From Symbiodinium natans (lineage: Eukaryota > Sar > Dinophyceae > Suessiales > Symbiodiniaceae): 48,541 nucleotides of DNA. The stretch spans positions 1-48,541 of the forward strand of contig CAJNDS010000229.1 in NCBI GenBank assembly GCA_905221605.1. Direction: 5' to 3'. Numbering within the stretch: the first letter of the stretch is position 1; every line of letters starts with the position of its first letter. Both the position numbers and the translations under genes were made by a program. Under the pieces are notes generated by a model, which did not search any database, was not told the origin of the DNA, and saw only the letters and a program-made list of their open reading frames with translations. This document shows, one piece after another, positions 1 through 12,581 of the stretch.

Positions 1-1137
1 CCATAGAATTCTTTTGAGATTCCAATCTATTCATCTAAATATGAATCATAGATAGAGAGAAAAGGAGAGAATAATCATTTTGGCTCTTATTAGGGGAAAG
101 AACTCGCCCCCCGACCCTGGCCTTGAGCCGCCGCGCCGCATCCAGCAAGCCTCACCTTTCGCTCCGCTATGCTCCGCTACCTTACAACCCCGAACTTTTC
201 GGGAGGTTTCGCTGCATTTGTCATGGGGCCTGGTCATCATTGAGGGGGCCCTCAAGAAGCGGACGAGAGACGACAGGCTCGTAGCCAACGCACTGCATAT
301 CCGTTCACAGCCGTCCTTCGCCCTTTCAGGTTACGCATTGTTGCCACGACTGTCACTGTATGCTTTGTAAAACAAGCAAATAGCTCCCACCAACTCGCAG
401 CCATGGGAAGGAGAAGCCGAGCAAGCATGTGGAGGTCCCCCACAAGAACCAGAGATGCCACGGGGAGGTTCGTAAAAACCACCCCGTACCACCGGAAGAA
501 GCATGGGGTGAAAGAGATGAAGGGCATCATCAAAAGGGAGGAGACAAGAACAAGAGCGAGACCGTGGAGAAGGCGTCACGAAATCAACTGCAACCTCCAC
601 TCCACCTCCCATGTGAGACACCATCGGGAGGAAGAGGAACACAGCCGAACCTAACGTCAGGCACGCTCAGAGGACACTTCCCACCGAGAAGACCAACAAA
701 CCAAATCAAACCAGTGGGGGACACCGAGGACGAGTACGTCAAGTCTTGCGCAAGGCCAACCATCTCAAAGTGAGCAAGCAGCATGCATGGCCACAAGCAT
801 CAGGCCCCACCAACCTGGAACGCAGAGCCTCGCTCGTCCTGGCCAGCCTATGCAAGCGGCCTGGATGCTGGGATCAAGATCAAGCCATGATCCAACCTTC
901 CTGCGGCTTCGCTGGAGGGAACTGGATCACACCCACGGATGGTGGCATCGAAAGGCTGAGCAGGCCAAGGCTTCTGCATGCCTTCGCATTTCGTGGGCGG
1001 TCACATGTTTGTCAAGGCATGTAGATGCTGTGACAGGAGCAACATCCGAAGCCCCAATCGACAAGTTATCGGCATATCCGCTTCGGCGCATGACTAAGTC
1101 GCATCACGTACTAGGCACATGTCTGCAGAAATTCAAC
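1..1137. other. gene-poor flank, no supported gene
   Basis: I see no convincing gene here. Open frames are short, overlap on both strands and show no family motif. An 11-base match to the dinoflagellate spliced-leader end (CATTTTGGCTC) lies at 76-86, but it is too short to call a retroposed mRNA. Unrecognised exons remain possible. Confidence 0.5.
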
Positions 1138-1380
1138 CCTATGTGCAGAGTTTTCTCGATGTGCCTGCCGTGAACTCAACCCCCATGTGCAGAGTTTGCT
1201 CAGTTCGCAGGCACTACGTAGATCTACGTGAGCCTACAAATCCAAGTGGGTTCGTGTAGGCGCGTGCCAGCGGTAAATTGACACCTGCGTGCACAGTTTC
1301 TCAGTTCGCAGCTACTACGCACATCTACGGGGGCTTGTAGGCGCCTGCCAGACCTTCACTCCTTACGTGCAGAGTTTTGT
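1138..1380. repeat. degenerate tandem repeat with TGTGCAGAGTTT units
   Basis: Four diverged copies of a unit opening with (A/C)(T/G)TGCAGAGTTT start near 1141, 1184, 1288 and 1366. The second and third share a longer body: CTCAGTTCGCAG, then a CTACG-rich palindromic piece, then TGTAGGCGC.TGCCAG. Unit lengths vary (about 45, 105 and 78 bp), so this is an old, decayed tandem array. Confidence 0.6.
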
Positions 1381-2754
1381 CGGCCGCGGGCACGTGGGCC
1401 CTTCCCGGAAGGGATGACCAGTGATGAGGTCATTGCCCCCCATGCAGAAGACGTCCACAGCCACGTTGCCGGATAGTTCGCAAGCCGATGCGACCAGCCC
1501 TCCAGGAGGGCTGGTTCTCCAACCGAGGCAGCCGTTCTTCTCAACCGGGGTGAGATGACGGGAGGAATGACGTCTTAGGCACGGCTGCTTCGGGGTGACC
1601 TTTTTACAGATCGACATCTCTTGTCCAGAGAGTCGTGGACCTTGATGTCTTCCCTGACCGAACAGCGGAGATTCTTTCTGCAAAGAGAGAAGATTGACGC
1701 GAAACGGAGAACAGAAGAGGGATGCAGTACGCTTGTGGCGAGATGATGCCGACATTGAGAAACGTCCAGGCTAGAGTTCATGCGGAAGCTGAGTTGGCTT
1801 ACTGGCTTACATGTAGCTTGTTCTGCATGGTCTTCTTAGGATGAGACACATCATGCACGCATTCTCAGAACTCTTTTGTGCTGACTTAGAGATCCTACAT
1901 CGGCCGTTGCAGCAAACTCTGGCCAGTGGTTTCTGGGGAGCTGCCCACCCCGTCTTTGGCAGCTATTCAATGAATCCTCCACATCTTGCGAAAATGCCAG
2001 CGTGGAACAGCAGCGAGCTGGACAAATCTTCGACCCTGAACTAGGCGAGGTCGTCAAGTCCTCTTCTCTGGCACCGGCTACACGACAGTTGACCCGGCGG
2101 CCTCTAAAGCTGCTGCTTCTTTTCCCTTCTCGGAGCTTTCTCAAAGGGCAAACCCAGGTGGCGGTCTCATTTGCCGAATGTCCTTTTTGTGCACTCCTTC
2201 GTGGTGCGCTTCAACGCTTCAGTTCTTGGCTGTGGATGCACAAGGCTGCTTTGCAGGTCCTTGCGTGCATCAGAAGTTTGTGCAGATGCTGGATGCTTTT
2301 CGCGGCAACCAATTATACGCACCCTGGAGTGAGGGCTCTTTGTCTTTGCATCCGGCATGCGTGCAGAGCAGCCGGAACGCCCTACGCTGCCCTACACGTT
2401 GAAACTGGTTACGCTAGAACAACCGAATATGACAATCGAATGCAGTCGACATACGCTCATGCCCAGACCAACTGTCTAGTGTGGGTCGACTACTGTCGGC
2501 ATTTGCCATAAGACCTGGTGCTGAAGCGACATCTTGAAGCTTCGAGACATTTTCGGCTTTGCAGAGGCCAGGTTTGAAGCTTCGACTCTCCATGCTTCGG
2601 TTTCCAAGTTCAGTACTGCTCCGACAAGTCTGGACCTCTTTCCTGCTGAAGCACGGCATGGGGCTTGTGTTGCTGTAAAGCAGCTTGCGTCTAAAAACAC
2701 ATGTCCCGCCTCTCTTGAGCGCCTACATATAAAAAAACTGATGGGAAAGATACG
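1381..2754. other. no supported gene
   Basis: The longest plus frame (2002-2511) has no recognisable motif and a Cys/Leu-rich composition typical of chance frames. The word TTGAAGCTTCGA recurs near 2533 and a close variant near 2573, a minor local repeat. Confidence 0.45.
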
Positions 2755-3045
2755 ACGTGAAGACACGAGAAGTCAACAAGAAGACGAAGGTACGAAACAA
2801 TGACACAACATAAGAACACGACACAAAGACAGAACGTAGACAAAAGGATGGGCCACGAAGACACGACATGAAGATAGGGCACGAAGATACGACACCAAGA
2901 CACGACACGAGGACACGACACGACGCGAGGACACGATACAAGGACGTGACACAAGGACACGACACGAAGACGAAGATACGATACAACACCAAGACATGAC
3001 ACGAAGACACGACACGAGGACACGACGCGAGGACACGACCGACAC
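2755..3045. repeat. GACACGA-type minisatellite
   Basis: About 290 bp of short, slightly degenerate units such as ACACGACACGAAG and GACACGAGG, visible by eye from the end of 2,750s to about 3,040. All frames through it give low-complexity peptides (for example VSSCRVLVSC on the minus strand). These are repeat artefacts, not proteins. Confidence 0.85.
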
Positions 3046-6000
3046 TCGCGGACAAAAGCGGAGGGTGGCGAACGCTTGCGTACGCAAACACAACGACTTT
3101 TGGTCACCTCCTGACCCCTGACTTCCAACTTTAAACCGAGAACGGTTTCAAATGAATTCACCCGAAAGTTCGATGCGGCCACACGGTTCGACGGTCAAAC
3201 GACATGCTATAACACATTGGAGGCCAGGTGTTTCAACCAAACAACCAAAAACACTCAAAAACTGACCCCCCAGAAACGGAATAGAGCGCAGACGATGCAG
3301 GACTCTGGCAGTGGCTCAGCAATTCCACCAGCCCGGACAACAACTACTTAGAAGAACCTTTTGAGAGCTTCGGGAACTTCACGGCTCCTAAGGCAACGGC
3401 AACAGGTTAGCGTGCACGGTGTGTGAATGCTGGAGGTGTTTAAAGAAGTTCTGTCAACATGCAGGGGATCACCAACACATCCTTATACACATGTTTGCAT
3501 TGTTTTTTAACTGTAATGAACGTGTTAAAGGCCCATCCTGAGTTGCTCAGTCCGATCCTGCCCTCAACCTGCCACTCCAGAAGAGAACCCCACAACACAT
3601 CCCAGCACAGGAGCCCGCCTGCTTCTTGTTGAAACCTGATGAGGACGGGAGACGGCTGCCTACCTACAGTAGATGTCTAAGCCTCCACAGGTATCCATGA
3701 AGAAAGGTCAGCGGCAGCAATCCTACGGCATTTGCTAGTTGCCACGACGCCAGACATCAGGCTTGTTGGTGCAAAGGTTCACGGTGGAGTTGCACAGACA
3801 CCAAGTAAGATCCGGTCACAGCTGTTTCAATGTGGGAGATTCGTCCGAGTTCCGGGCCCAATCGCCCTTGCTGCCTGCCAGCGCGAGTCATCAATGGTGT
3901 GCAGTGCCTAAGCCTGAATTGGTCTTGTCGGTACTGTTGGCCCGCTTGCAGGCTTGAAGTTCGGTGAGAGCAGCTGCAAGACGTTCTTACGGGCCCTGCA
4001 GAGACCTCGAGAGATCTGCAGAGTTTGCCTTGCACCCGCCACGGGCCTTACGACCAGGCGGCCTGATTCTCTGTTGCCCAGCAGTTCCACCTTGAGGGCA
4101 CTTCAATGTTGTTCGGTAGCGCATTGGTTTGCAGGTACCATTCTAGCTTGCGGATACCTGGGATTGATATTGGCGTCACGGCAGAGACCGAGCCCAGGGC
4201 GCTTAGAAGCTTCATCACCGAAATTGCCATCGCCTCGACTGATCACTAAGCAGAGCCATCCAAACAGAACACATCTTGAAACTTGAAGTTGTCCCTGGTT
4301 GAACTGCGTTTCGTCTGGTGCTCTGCACAACCGGAAGGATCCCTGACCCGCAAAGGATGCCTTACTGTGTGCCCCCCCTCCCTTTCACTTCTTTGTTTCT
4401 TACGACCTGTCAAATTCTGACCAATAATGAAATTGCATAAACCGCTCGGGCAGCTCTGGCGACAACCCTGCCTAAAGCACCGGGCCTAGCGTTTATGCGC
4501 ACAGGTTGGATTTCCGCACGCTGATTTTTAAAGTGTTTAGTCGCAACACCGTTTTCTGTTCCCTCCGTGTTCCAAACTGCCACTTGATTAGTTTGCCACC
4601 TGATGAGGGGTAATAAGCCAGTTTCCTGGTTCCGCCATGACATTGCCTGATAAGAGAGGATTTATTTTCTCGTCTTTCATTCGCAAAATACCAAAAGGGG
4701 CTGTCGCTCAAGTTCTCTCAAAGTGGCGGTGGTTTCTGAATTTGACAGGGGTGAGCATGGTGGGAGGGACAAATCCTAGATTCCTAAGTTCTGCAAAATG
4801 AACCTACGTTGGTCTGGAAGTTCAGCTGCAATATTTGGAGATTGCTTATGTACTCGTATGGAATATGTGAAGCTAACTGGGGGCAAAAACTCTTCCTTGG
4901 CAGTTGAGGATGCCAATGCCATGGTGCGTAGTCCACATCGGCCAGTCCCGAGAGGACGTCCTTTATGACCTTCTCGTCTGTCATGACCTGCCCACTCTCT
5001 TGGTCTAGGGTTTACAGAAGGTTTCACTACTTGCTGGCCCTATTTACTGAGGACAAGTGCTACGCGCAAGCTCAACTTCCTTTTCGAAATTCGCTAAACT
5101 CGGGATCCTCACGACTGCATAGGTCTCGCAACCCCTTCCACACATTCTCACACCTTTGATATACTCCAGACATCGGATGTCTGCAATGCGCGTAACGCTT
5201 CAAGTATCCGCTGCCAACCTCATCTTAGAGTTCCCGGGAGCTGGCCCGGAATTGACTGCAGAATGCAGGATGAGATCGATGAGGAGTCGCTTTTTCTACG
5301 GCCGGCTTTTCATTCCGTTCGCGCACAAAGACCTGCCAACACTTGAGCTGCCCTAAGTATGCACCAAAACGTTCGAGGGATACTTTGAGCGTTTCTTGCT
5401 CAAGGTGCTAACGGGACATGAACGGCAGTCGAAGCTGTGTAAGTTTCCCGCTCTGGGCACAGCCGGCCCCCCCCCCACCCCTAATGAGGAAATGTTTTCC
5501 TTTTGCTTTGCCCCCGCTCGGATCTGCTCATAGGTTTCGATGGCAAACCGTTCCTTGATCTCGGGTTCTCCAGTTGCTCTTCCACAACAGGAAATTGTGT
5601 TCAAGGGCGTTTTTCCACCGTGTGCGGCACACTTGCCAGACACCCGAACGGGCTCCGTGTCGGGACTGCAAACCTGAAATCTCCTTTGCCTTGGATCTTC
5701 CTCCAACAGGATGATGCGAAAGGCAACTGCCTTTAAGCAGTGCGATTCTGGGGGTTTGGGGGGAAGTCGAGGGCGTACGCGATTATCAATTTTTACAGGG
5801 GGGATTCCGAAGGAGGGAGGGGTTGCTAATTTCTTGGGATACACAGAGGGGGAAGGGATTGTGGGTGGGGACGGGTGTATGACCGTACTTCTGTTTAGGG
5901 AGGGGGTACTACCACTACCACTACCCGTGGCGCCCTGGCGTGCAGTTGCAGCGACGCAGGTTTCGTGCGGGTTGCAGTTTTTGTTGTGCAGCATGCCTAA

Positions 6001-9000
6001 TTTTGCCATAACTACCTTGTTAAGAGGGACATGTGTGGGGTTTTTCAACCTCATGATTGAGGGTTTGGGGTTTTCAGCTTTTCGACGGGTTGTCGGGTGT
6101 AATAGGGTTTAAGGGCCTCCATCTTTGTGCAGTATGTTGTACAAGGAGGCAAAAACGCTGTAAATACCGTGGTTTGGGGAATAACAGTCTTTCGGGCTTG
6201 CAAAAACGTGAGTCGGAGCGCATGATCTCTCACAAAAACACGTTCAGTGGAGTCGTTCCAACCGGCAGCGCCAAATTCCACAAAATCTGTGCCGTGGGAC
6301 GTGTAAAGAAGCCAAACCACTGTAAATGTCGGTGTTTTCGGCAGTGTTTTGGGCATGGTCCGGAACATTTTTTCCGGACCGACTCGGACCGTAGTTGCCG
6401 CAGCACATGGTGCCACCATTGGGATTGCCTGTATGCGGCCCCCTGGCGACCCAGTCGCTCGCGTTCTCCCGCGTGTACCAAAATGGAACCCGCGGAGGAC
6501 GCCATGGAGGTTTTGAAGTCCACAGCAAACCTCCATTTTCCATCATTTTCCAGGAGCCGTGCAAAGGAACCGCATCAATAAGACGCCCCTTCGACAGCAC
6601 TTGCTGGCGCGCACGCCAAGAAACTGCACGTGCACAGGGAACAGCCGAAAAAGTCTAGAGTTGGATGAGTCCGAGATGACTAAATCACTGCTCGTAGATG
6701 CCCTTTTTCAGCTCTCAGTCTTCCCACAAGTCGGCTGTTGGTATTCATGCTTTGGACACAGCTTACGCTTCTCGAGCCGACAATGGGGGTTGGGAATCAT
6801 GATGTTGAGTCGGCCCCTGCAAATTTGAGTAGAGGTTGCCTAACAAGGATAAGCCCACCATCCAACAATGATCCTGCAGTAAGACATGTTCCTTGGAACA
6901 TGTATTCTGCAACTAGATGCCCCTCGAGCCATGCAACAAGCAGGAAGTACAAATGCTACCCTGCATCTCCTGCTTCGTGTCTGAGTTTTTTTCGAGGAAT
7001 ACTAGCAACTTGTCAGTCTGAGGAATTGCGTGAGAGCTCGGGGAATCAGATTCGGATCGAGCCTGAAAGACCTGAACAAACTGTCGCGCATCCTTCTCGT
7101 ATGTCAACCTTGGGCAAGGCAGCACTATCCGTGGGAGCTGTGGATGTCCGAGGTTAAGCTGTGCACCTTCATCTGCAAGGAAAGACAGCTGAAAGGCGGC
7201 TGCCGAGTATGTAGACTGTATGTAGTTCGTGCTGGACAGTCAAAAATCGCGAAAGCGGTCCCAGTCAAATACTCTCGAGGACAAGTAGTCAGGTCTACGT
7301 GGACTCGCCCATCAGGTGGCCACTCCTTTCCCAGAAATTTCCCGAACTGTCTGTAGGCCCCGGTAGGTCTTCCATCCGGCCTCCAGGCTCTCTGCGAGTT
7401 GGGAGACTGCGTGCGCAGGATCCCGAAGATGCAGCCAGCCCTGCCAAACCCCTACATCCGACATATCTTGAAGGAACTCTGTGAGGGCCGTTTTCATTCG
7501 GGTGCAGTATTGACGAGAATTGTAAGGTCGTGTGAGGCCCCTGAGTAGGCATGATGCCTTGGGATGCCTTGAGCTGCCTTAGGAAATCTTGGCATTTGTT
7601 GAAGGTGCTTTGCAAGTTGCGGTGCTGGGCATACTACTCGAGGACGGAGCTTTCACAAGACCAATGCATGATACCTTGGCCGGCACCTTGGGCATACGGT
7701 TGAAGGTTGAAGGCTGTGAAAGATCCAAGAAAAAACTCAACCACGGGCATTCTCTGCCAAGAGTCGCAATGCAAACGCCCAGCACTGTGACAGCCTCGGC
7801 AATACACGACTTGGACAGCTTCAGAACGTTCTGTGACCAGTGACGATTCTCTGACTCGTGACTCTAAACCTATGCTTTTGTTCTTCTCCGCCGTCTCTGT
7901 ATCTTCTAAGGCAAAGCTATATGGGGGATTATCGGGGGTTTACATGGGTTTACCCCGATAGTGCTCCGTTCAATCATCTTTCAAGCTACTCATGCAAAAC
8001 CGGTGACATGGACCAACCGTTCATGTTCGCAAGAGTTTGTCGAGGAGATGCTGCGCTGGGGGCAATGCAGCACCCTGACCGCTTGCACCATGTCGTATCA
8101 AGAATCAAGACAGTGCTTGAGGAAACTGCGATGAAGTGACTCAAGCCAAGCGCTCTAGCGGTGACGCTTCCAGGCTTGCATTTCCGCTGCGAGAGCGAAG
8201 TTTATGGTAGTTCCGCACGTGCAAGCCCTCGGCCTTCCAAAGCATGTAATTTCTTTGCCAGCGCTGGCCAGCACCTATGAGCGCCTAACGATCTGAGATG
8301 TTGCAGACCGAAGTGCAAATCCCTTAACTCACATCGGTTCGATCCGTTCATCCTGCCGTCTGCTTTGTCGGGGGTGAACTTACTAATTGCGACCCTGCGG
8401 TGTTTTGATTGGCATACTGAAACATGGACAATTCTCTTGTACATTTCGGCCCTTGCAGACTTGCAAGTGAACCACTGCTACAAGTCTTCGATGGAACGTG
8501 GAAAAGGCTTCACGAAGAAGAGCATCACTGGGGCTCGGATATGCTAGAATTCAAGACAGCCCGAGAAGGCGCCACAGTGCAACAATAGCAAATCTTCGAA
8601 ATGAATGATGGCTCAATGGTGAAAGAATGGGTTAGTAGATCTACTTCACCATGCTCGTGGCTTGCCGACTCTATTCAGCACAGGTCACGCACTCAAGCTG
8701 GTCTTTTGAATTGATAGCCACAGCACACACACACACCTTGAACTCTTGGGTTTGTCTGACAGAGCACCATGAAGAGAATGACGACATTCTCGAACTCCGT
8801 CTCTGCTGCCGGGACGAAGAACGGCATAAGCAAGCAAAGCACCTCGGCTCGCGATCCTGAAAGCTAGGGCTGGAAACCTTGAGTTGCGTCTGTTTCTCGG
8901 TAGAAAGATTTGGTGCTTGAGATGTTTAGCCGACTTTGTCTACAGCAGGGGGGCATGCCCGTTACCTGAGTTGGATGCTCCACGAAGAGGGCTCTAGTTG

Positions 9001-11115
9001 ATGGCTGATACTTGGAGACATCTGGATGCTGAGGTAGATGTCAAGCAAGAGATCGGTGCAGCTTTTCGCTGAGACATTTCATCCACAAGCAAGATAATCC
9101 GGCAAAGTGCTAGTTGTGAGGGCACTCTGATTGGCATCACTTGATGCTATGTGACCTGAAGTGCCGCCCACTCTGTCCGTCCACACGCAGGAGACTTTGG
9201 TTTTTACTCGATGCAAACATGGAAGCAATTATACCTGCCGCGAAACCATTCCGCAGAGCGTCCGTGGCTCGGAAGGTAGCTTCTGCGGGACATGTTTTGA
9301 GGCACCCTTCCGCGAAACCCTGCCGCAGAACCACTTTTGCATGAATCCGTACAGTTCTTTCCGCGAAGCATGCTTTTCGTCTTAGGCACATGTATGTTCA
9401 AGCCGAAGCTTCTGCTCTGTGGACAGAACGCCGTCAAGGATCTATGGGGCTCTGAGGCATCTGCGCTCGAGGAGCTTCGGCTTGCAGTCGCGTGAATGGC
9501 GTTAAGGTTTGGGGTCTTGGCGGGTCCCACCAGCACGTCAGATTTCAACTTGAGTTCGGGCTACACTCCCTTACGCGGCGTCTACTTGGTTTGCTTTCAC
9601 ACATTGCGCCGATTGCGCCTACTTGGGAGTTGAGGAGAGCTCATATGGGAGGAGCGATTGCAGAATTATTCTGTTCTCAGTTAGCTCTGATAAGCGCCTA
9701 AACCGCGGCTGACCTAAGCCCACTCTTCTCATTGGCATCAGTGATGAGACTTCAGAATTAGATCACCCAGGCTTTCGAGATTTCATTTTGAGGATGGACT
9801 CGCCCAAAACTACTTCTCAGCTTTGACTGCTGTTCGCAGTGAGAAACAGCGTGTGTAGAGGCCATCGTCACACTTTTCCTTTAAGTTTGGTCGTCTGATG
9901 GCTTCTATTCGAAACCGTCCCCCTCGAGTGTTGATTACGTTTTCTTCTGAACTCGCAACTTGTATTTATTGTTGATGATGTGAGCTCTTGTCATCGAGAG
10001 ACAATGTAGTTCTTTGGCTGTTGGTCTCGGGATCTCTGTTCCTGGCTAAGTCCAGTCCCAATTTCTTCACAACTTCGTGTTTCAAATCATCTCCTGGCAT
10101 CTTTGATTGTTTTTTCTGCCTTGCGATTTGTCCTTGTTTTTGGCCGCTTCACTTTAACCCTTGTTTGACCCTCACGCCCAACTCGAAGTTGCAAGGCCCT
10201 CGCATCCCATTGCACATCCCCAGAGATGCAAATCCAGGTTATTGGGCCCTCTGTGGAAGATGGGTCTGTCAGCCGTGACTCACTGATGTTACTGTCACTG
10301 TCCTGTCTCTATTCTTCTTCGTCTTCTAACCAGCGAAGGAAGAAACCACAATCGGGAGCCCGCTGTCCTGTCGTTGTTTGCTTTCGAGCAGCCAAGAGTC
10401 CTCTTAGGGGGGACCCTGCGTAGGGGCGCAGCATACAGGACTTTGAAACATATCCCCCTACCCTCCCGTGCCGTTTGGTCACTCCGTCACAATCCGCGAC
10501 ACACTTTGGCTACTCGATTTTCGATGGCAACTTTGGACCCCTCTAAATCCCCTCTCATTGGCAAAGCGGCCAAAGTCTTAGCAACTCCCCCGACTTTGTC
10601 CTTATGCCACACCACCCATTCCTTTTCCTTACCGTGAATTATCCTCCATCGTTCCTCCTTTCCGACTACTGGTTGGCGATTTCACAAGGGCTGTGTTGAA
10701 TTGATCCCTCCGCCAGCACCCCTACAAACAACGCAGGTCCAGACTGGCAGCATTTGGCATCGTACTGTGGCTGTTCGAGGCGACTGCAAGGGATGATTGC
10801 TGTTGCTATTGCTGTTGCCGTTGTTGTTGGCCCCGACATGCTGCAAACGCGCGTTTTGCATGTGCCGATTCCATCGGCATTTACAGCGTTTCGTGTGCTT
10901 GACATGCCGAAAGCACCACTGCCGCCGGTGACTTCGCCGCTGCGAATTCCGCATGGTCACGCATGTGGAAAACATCGGCTTCTTTGTCGTCGTTCGGCCA
11001 GAGCATTCACGTCCGCACAAGGAAAACGTGAGTGTGACCAGTGCGTGCGAATGGCCAGAACATCCATGTGCGAAGTGTCCAAACCAATGAAAACTTGCGC
11101 AACCCGTTCCAGTAA
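3046..11115. other. gene-poor 8 kb, no supported gene
   Basis: No frame shows a known domain. The longest, a minus frame at 5353-6054, is Pro/Ser/Thr-rich and spans G-runs. Small repeat-like pieces are present: CTGTAAAT words near 6,160, 6,320 and (reverse) 10,880; CCGCGAAACC-type words at about 9,238, 9,310 and 9,361; and a GCTGTTGC-like run at 10,796-10,831. The CTATC word so dense to the right occurs about once here. Intron-rich host exons could be missed by eye. Confidence 0.45.
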
Positions 11116-12581
11116 CTAGCTCAGGCCACACGAGGAGAAAGAAGTTGTATATTTACAGTTGTAGGTTGTAATGTTGCACCAGAAGTAACAGTATCCCTGT
11201 CAACGGGGAACTCAAGGTAGCTAGCCAATCGTTCCGAGCCACTCCCGACGTTAACTATCGGAAGGATCCCCAGAGTTGCTATCTCCAGGGGGTGGTAACC
11301 TATCGCTCTAGATGTATCCACTAGCCGTCCGGCTGCGTGTTGTACACCTATCCCGATATTCACCTGAACAGCCACCTGCCCTCAGTATCCTCCGGCCTCC
11401 GGCTATGAGTTGTAAAGAGAACAGATAACTATCCCGAGGTTAGGGAAAAGGATCTATTCCTCGTCAACGCCCGACCCTTTTGGCTCCTCTTTCCTCCGGA
11501 TGCGAGTTGGCCAATCAGGTCCACGACGTACAGGAACACTATCCACGGGGGCGAAAACTGTACAATACAGGCTGCTACAGTACTAAGAAGGGCCCTTCTT
11601 GAGCAGCTTACAGCTGCGATCGAACATGGGATCATCATTCTATCCACGCTCGGCCACGATGAAGTCGGCAAACTATCCATGATCCACATTCGAGAAGGGG
11701 TCCAAACCCGAAATACATGTACACGTCAAATCACCATCCCGTGGAATCAACCTGACCTCTTTGTGCTAAACACCCCCCGTTTTCGGGACGCACTCAGTGG
11801 TCAGAAAATCGATGAATTCGCGACTTCTATCCCGGTTAGCTTCAGGCAAAAACAAGAACGCAGGAGGCATAGTCGACCTGATCGCCAGCCCCTTTAGGGC
11901 GCCCACCACCACCCGCGATTACGGCGATCACTCCGGCTATCCTCGGAAGCAACACTTCCATCCGCTAACCTCGACATTCATCGCAGTAGCACAAACCACC
12001 AGTCCGTGGCTCTTGGCTTCACTTCGTGCCCTCACGTCTACTCCACGTAGTAAAATTGTCTATCCGTCGCATTCTTGGAAAATCAAGCGTCGCTTCTATC
12101 CATTTCATCACCCGACTCAGTTCATCTTCTCCATAGCTATCCTGGGTAAGGCCTCACTTTTGATCAGTACTCTTCGTTGTCAATGTAGTTCCCACGCTTC
12201 TATCCCTTCATTCTTGTATACGATCTTCTCCGTGGGGACTCACTGGTGATTAGCCATGCCCATTCTGATCTTTCCTCTTCTCCACAGCTTCATCTTTTGG
12301 TCTTTTCATGTGAAGGTCTTATTGGTGGCGAGCCATGCCTTCCCAGAAGCTTCCGCCGCAGGGTCTTATTGGTGGCTAGCCAAGCCCTGCACCAGAGTCT
12401 CACGACAGCCGTTCACCCACTCATCTCATCCTGCGCCATCCATCCGCTCTATCCCCCCGCGTGCGCTACCAGCCATGGCCCGGGCACATGACTTTGCATG
12501 CCCCATTCTATCCCTCACGCCGAGCCATTGGTGACTAGGCAGCTTTGTGCTTTCGTCCTATCCCCGCTTGTCGCCATTTCA
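11116..12581 (-). other. 3' non-coding part of the copia-like element (possible UTR/LTR)
   Basis: Downstream of the 3093-codon frame no long minus-strand frame continues. The region still carries the element's CTATC word about every 80 bp (for example near 11,257, 11,430, 11,640, 11,938 and 12,200). It therefore belongs to the element rather than the flank. It is the natural place for a 3' UTR and 3' LTR, but terminal TG...CA ends and a second LTR copy were not demonstrable. Confidence 0.5.

Noticed and set aside
76-86. CATTTTGGCTC, part of the dinoflagellate spliced leader
   Set aside because: Only 11 bases without the AG junction, no adjacent coding sequence; not enough for a retroposed-mRNA call.
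2002-2511. 169-codon plus frame
   Set aside because: No motif, Cys/Leu/Ala-rich, overlapped by other frames. Length is not unusual for chance at this GC.
2691-3182. Cys/Val/Ser repeat proteins on the minus strand
   Set aside because: Translation of the GACACGA minisatellite.
5353-6054. 233-codon minus frame
   Set aside because: Built on G/C runs and a Pro-rich repeat stretch; no domain.
8332-8348. GGTTCGATCCG resembling a tRNA/SINE B box
   Set aside because: One base short of the consensus and no A box or cloverleaf nearby.
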